DNA from: JBBKWJ01 sp037968895
Lineage (GTDB): Bacteria; Actinomycetota; Acidimicrobiia; Acidimicrobiales; SZUA-35
Assembly (NCBI GenBank): GCA_037968895.1
Contig: JBBKWJ010000196.1
Span: 1 to 16,081, forward strand
DNA length: 16,081 nucleotides
Direction of reading: 5' to 3'
A program made the position numbers and the translations under genes. Shown in pieces: positions 13,765 through 16,081 of the stretch (position 1 is its first letter; the number at the start of each line of letters is the position of its first letter). The notes below the pieces were generated by a model. That model saw only the letters and a list, made by a program, of their open reading frames with translations. It was not told where the DNA came from and searched no databases.

Positions 13765-14688
13765 ATGGACCTGACGATTCAGCAGTTGCGTATGCTCCGT
13801 GAAGTTTCGGTCACCGGAACAATCGGCGCCGCAGCCAAGTCACTTGGCTACACGGCGAGCGCAGTTTCGCAACAACTCGGCGGTCTCGAACGAGCCGCCG
13901 GCGTTGCGGTACTGGAGAAAGTAGGACGAAACGTGCAGCTCACCGATGCCGGTCGCGAGCTTGTCTTCCATGCGGGCATTGTGCTCGCTCAGATCGAGGA
14001 AGCATCGGCTGCGTTGGAACGAGTGTCAACCGAGGCGTCAGGCGTGCTTCGGGTTGGGGTCATGGAATCGATCGCCATGTCGATGCTCCCTCGCATTCTG
14101 ACTCTCCTCGCCGAGCGGTATCCAAAGATTGAGATCCGGACTCGAGAGTCAGACCCGACCGATCCGTACGAGCAGATGAGGGCGGGTTCGCTCGATGCTG
14201 CGTTCACTGTCGACTATCCAAACGCTCCCGGTCCGACCGACCCAAACATCGTCCGCCACATCGTTTTTCTCGATTGGTTCAAAGCGGTGGTTCCTGTCGG
14301 CCATCATCTCGATGGCGACACGGTTGATCTTGGGAGGTTCTCGGGTGAATCGATGATTGCCGGACCGGTCGCCGTCGTCTATAGCCGGTGCGTTCTCCAA
14401 GCGTGCCGTACGGCGGGGTTCGAGCCGAACGTTGTGCATGAGATCGACGACTATCCATCGACCCTTGGTCTCGTTGCCGCTGGCGCTGGCGTCAGTCTTG
14501 TCCCCGAACTGGCGCTTCTCGATCCACCGGATGGGGTTCGGGTGATGAATCTGGCCGTCCCGGTCTGTCGGTCGGTTGAAGTCGCTCACCGTGCGTCGAG
14601 CAGCGATCGGCCGGCGCTGCAGGCCCTTCTTGCTGTCGTCGACGAAGTTGCTGATGAGTTTGGACTCGATCGAGGTGTACCCGCTTAG
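13765..14688 (+). CDS. LysR family transcriptional regulator
   Basis: A 307-aa regulator. The N-terminal winged helix-turn-helix shows 'LTIQQLRMLREV', 'GTIGAAAKSLGYTASAVSQQLGGLERAAGVAVLEKVGRNVQLTDAG' (about 3-64), followed by the linker helix and a periplasmic-binding-like effector domain from about 92 ('GVLRVGVMESIAMSMLPRIL'). The effector is unknown. The box TTAGC-AAA-GCTAA over its -10 element suggests negative autoregulation. Candidate targets are the divergent zinc-ribbon gene and the esterase gene 10 bp downstream, which may be read through from the same transcript. Length and layout are normal for the family. Confidence 0.93.
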   Translation: MDLTIQQLRMLREVSVTGTIGAAAKSLGYTASAVSQQLGGLERAAGVAVLEKVGRNVQLTDAGRELVFHAGIVLAQIEEASAALERVSTEASGVLRVGVMESIAMSMLPRILTLLAERYPKIEIRTRESDPTDPYEQMRAGSLDAAFTVDYPNAPGPTDPNIVRHIVFLDWFKAVVPVGHHLDGDTVDLGRFSGESMIAGPVAVVYSRCVLQACRTAGFEPNVVHEIDDYPSTLGLVAAGAGVSLVPELALLDPPDGVRVMNLAVPVCRSVEVAHRASSSDRPALQALLAVVDEVADEFGLDRGVPA

Positions 14689-14698
14689 ATAGACGACT

Positions 14699-15694
14699 AT
14701 GTCAGCACAGCAGCCGATTGATCTCAACGCTCATGTCGACGCCGAGCATCTCGCCGTGCTCAACGCCATTCCGGCCGGAATAATTAGCCTGCGAGACATT
14801 CCGGCGGCCCGGATGGCGCTTGACGCGATGCTCGCCTCTCTGCCGACGCTGCCGCTTCCTGCTGACGTGACAATAGAAGACGTCGATGTGCCCGCGATCG
14901 ACGGAGGGGCAGACGTACGAGTGCGCGTATATCGGCCGTCCAAATCGAGCGGACCAACTCCTGCCCTCTTCTGGATCCACGGCGGTGGAATGGTGCTCGG
15001 CTCGGTCGAACGTGACGACCAGAGGTGCGCGTCAATTGCCTTGTCGCTTGGCATTGTGGTGGTTTCGGTCGACTACCGGCTCGCCCCCGAGCATCCTTAT
15101 CCGGCACCGATGGATGACTGCTACACGGGCCTTACCTGGCTAGCAAACGCGGTAGCCGATCTATCGGTTGACCCAGAACGAATAGCGATTGGGGGCGCCA
15201 GTGCAGGAGCGGGACTTGCCGCTGGACTCGCGCTGTTGGCGAGGGATCGCGGCGGTCCCGCGGTCTGCTTCCAACAGCTCGTGTATCCGATGATCGACGA
15301 CCGCAACACAACGCCAAGTAGCTTCGCCATCACGGACTCCCGCGTGTGGAACCGAGAAGCGAACCTCATCGGCTGGGCGTCCTATTTAGGGGAATTGTCT
15401 GATCCCCCCATCTACGCCGCGCCGGCTCGGGCCGTCGACCTTGCCGGGTTACCCCCGGCCTACATCAACGTCGGCAGTCTCGACATGTTCCTCGATGAAG
15501 ACGTCGACTACGCGAGACGTTTGCTTGCGGCGGGGGTACCCGCCGAACTCCACGTGTATCCGGGCGCCTTTCACGGTTCTAACGGGCTGGTGCCAAACTC
15601 GGCGCTTTCTCGGCGCTGGATCGCCGACGAACGTGATGCGCTACGTCGAGCTCTCTTTGGCGATGTCGACGGCTCAGTTGCTGTCCCAGAATGA
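14699..15694 (+). CDS. Alpha/beta-hydrolase esterase of the hormone-sensitive lipase (GDXG) family
   Basis: A 331-aa carboxylesterase that hydrolyses short acyl esters. The oxyanion loop is 'HGGGM' (94-98), the nucleophile elbow is G166-A-S168-A-G170, the acid is Asp262 in 'SLDMFLDED' and the base is His292 in 'GAFHG'. 'VDYRLAPEHPYPAPMDDC' (124-141) is typical of the family. An N-terminal cap of about 60 residues is present and there is no signal peptide, so it is cytosolic. It starts 10 bp after the lysR stop with no clear ribosome site, which suggests co-transcription with, and possibly control by, that regulator. The real substrate is unknown. Confidence 0.92.
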   Translation: MSAQQPIDLNAHVDAEHLAVLNAIPAGIISLRDIPAARMALDAMLASLPTLPLPADVTIEDVDVPAIDGGADVRVRVYRPSKSSGPTPALFWIHGGGMVLGSVERDDQRCASIALSLGIVVVSVDYRLAPEHPYPAPMDDCYTGLTWLANAVADLSVDPERIAIGGASAGAGLAAGLALLARDRGGPAVCFQQLVYPMIDDRNTTPSSFAITDSRVWNREANLIGWASYLGELSDPPIYAAPARAVDLAGLPPAYINVGSLDMFLDEDVDYARRLLAAGVPAELHVYPGAFHGSNGLVPNSALSRRWIADERDALRRALFGDVDGSVAVPE

Positions 15695-15715
15695 CAACGC
15701 CGCCAGATCCTCACG

Positions 15716-15756
15716 TCCCCCGTTGCAAGTTTCTGGGGCTCGATATCGAGCGGGGA
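15716..15756. terminator. Nested inverted repeats between convergent genes, possible terminator
   Basis: GCTCGATATCGAGC (15738-15751) is a perfect 14-bp palindrome. TCCCCCG (15716-15722) and CGGGGA (15751-15756) can pair around it. It lies in the 75-bp gap between the esterase stop and the MerE-like stop. No U-tract is present, so a protein-binding palindrome is an alternative. Confidence 0.35.
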
Positions 15757-15769
15757 CTGGGCACGAACG

Positions 15770-16081
15770 TCAGCTAGGGACGCGGGCCGGTACCGCGCAT
15801 TCACCAGTTGAACAATCGACGTCCTTGTTGGCCAGGTGGATATGGCGAAGCCCTATCCCAAGCCCAACGGCATAGAGCGCGCTGACGCCAAGCCCGATGC
15901 TGAGGCCGTTTCGAGAAATTAAGGGTCCGAGTGCGCTTCCACCGAAGACGGTGCCGAGCACTCCAAGGGTGATGGGAAGATGGCAGGGGCAGAGAATGAA
16001 GGACCAGACGACCCAGCGACGGCCGCGTCGCTCTCGTTCAGCACTGCTTGGCGGAGTCCCGATGTCGGGTTTGGTAACCGA
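15770..16081 (-). CDS. 3' part of a MerE/MerT-like mercury transport membrane protein, 5' end outside window
   Basis: The frame is open to the window edge; 103 codons before the stop are visible and none of the first 40 is a usual start codon, so the gene begins outside. A basic segment (RERRGRRW) is followed by 'FILCPCHLPITLGVLGTVFGG', whose CPCHLP motif in the first helix matches MerE-type broad mercury transporters, with C31, C33 and H34 of the visible part as the metal site. A second helix follows (about 57-78), then a short tail with 'DCSTGEC' giving a second cysteine pair that standard short MerE proteins lack. It would import Hg(II) or organomercury for reduction, provided a merA lies outside the window. 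The assignment rests mainly on the motif and two-helix layout. Confidence 0.65.
   Translation of the reverse strand, partial: SVTKPDIGTPPSSAERERRGRRWVVWSFILCPCHLPITLGVLGTVFGGSALGPLISRNGLSIGLGVSALYAVGLGIGLRHIHLANKDVDCSTGECAVPARVPS

Noticed and set aside
14686..14698. Leaderless promoter for the esterase (TAGATA before ATG)
   Set aside because: The hexamer ends in A and the spacing is 7 nt, so it does not fit the TAnnnT-N6 pattern of the other four genes.

Overview
The window is a GC-rich, densely packed bacterial chromosome segment. Overlapping stop/start codons (ATGA, GTGA), a predicted coenzyme-F420-type luciferase-like oxidoreductase, an arsenate reductase next to an aquaporin, and promoter boxes of the form TAnnnT placed exactly 6 nt before ATG (leaderless transcripts) all point to Actinomycetota. 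The lineage Acidimicrobiia is my best guess, but it is an inference. I see no phage genes, insertion sequences, CRISPR arrays, tRNAs or rRNAs.

Layout. (1) 1-3681, plus strand: a translationally coupled envelope operon. It holds the C-terminal end of an Ig-like secreted or anchored protein, a class A penicillin-binding protein with a (CTA)7 microsatellite in its Thr-rich tail, and a membrane-anchored trypsin-fold protein in which two of the three catalytic residues appear to be lost. (2) 3787-4860, minus: a DUF2855 protein with its own promoter. (3) 10066 down to 4998, minus: six closely spaced genes, namely an N-acyl-D-amino-acid deacylase, a BioF2/CelD-like GNAT acyltransferase, a 72-aa one-helix membrane protein, a YihY/BrkB membrane protein, a four-helix membrane protein of unknown family, and a secreted beta-rich protein that ends at a strong hairpin. 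(4) 10263-11350, plus: arsC and an AqpS-like aquaporin, a minimal arsenate reduction and leak-out pair. (5) 11347-13458: a divergent LLM oxidoreductase / HAD phosphatase pair, with a GNAT acetyltransferase facing the HAD gene. (6) 13536-15694: a 48-aa zinc-ribbon protein divergent from a LysR regulator, which is followed 10 bp later by an HSL-family esterase. (7) 15770-end, minus: the 3' part of a MerE-like mercury transporter with a CPCHLP motif.

The observations most worth following are the pseudoprotease coupled to a peptidoglycan synthase; the repeated TAnnnT-N6-ATG leaderless architecture at four genes in 1.5 kb; the LysR box lying across the -10 element of the lysR gene; the unannotated zinc-ribbon gene; and the secreted-protein/membrane-protein pair at 4998-6342. 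Nothing here can be called a proven new system from sequence alone.
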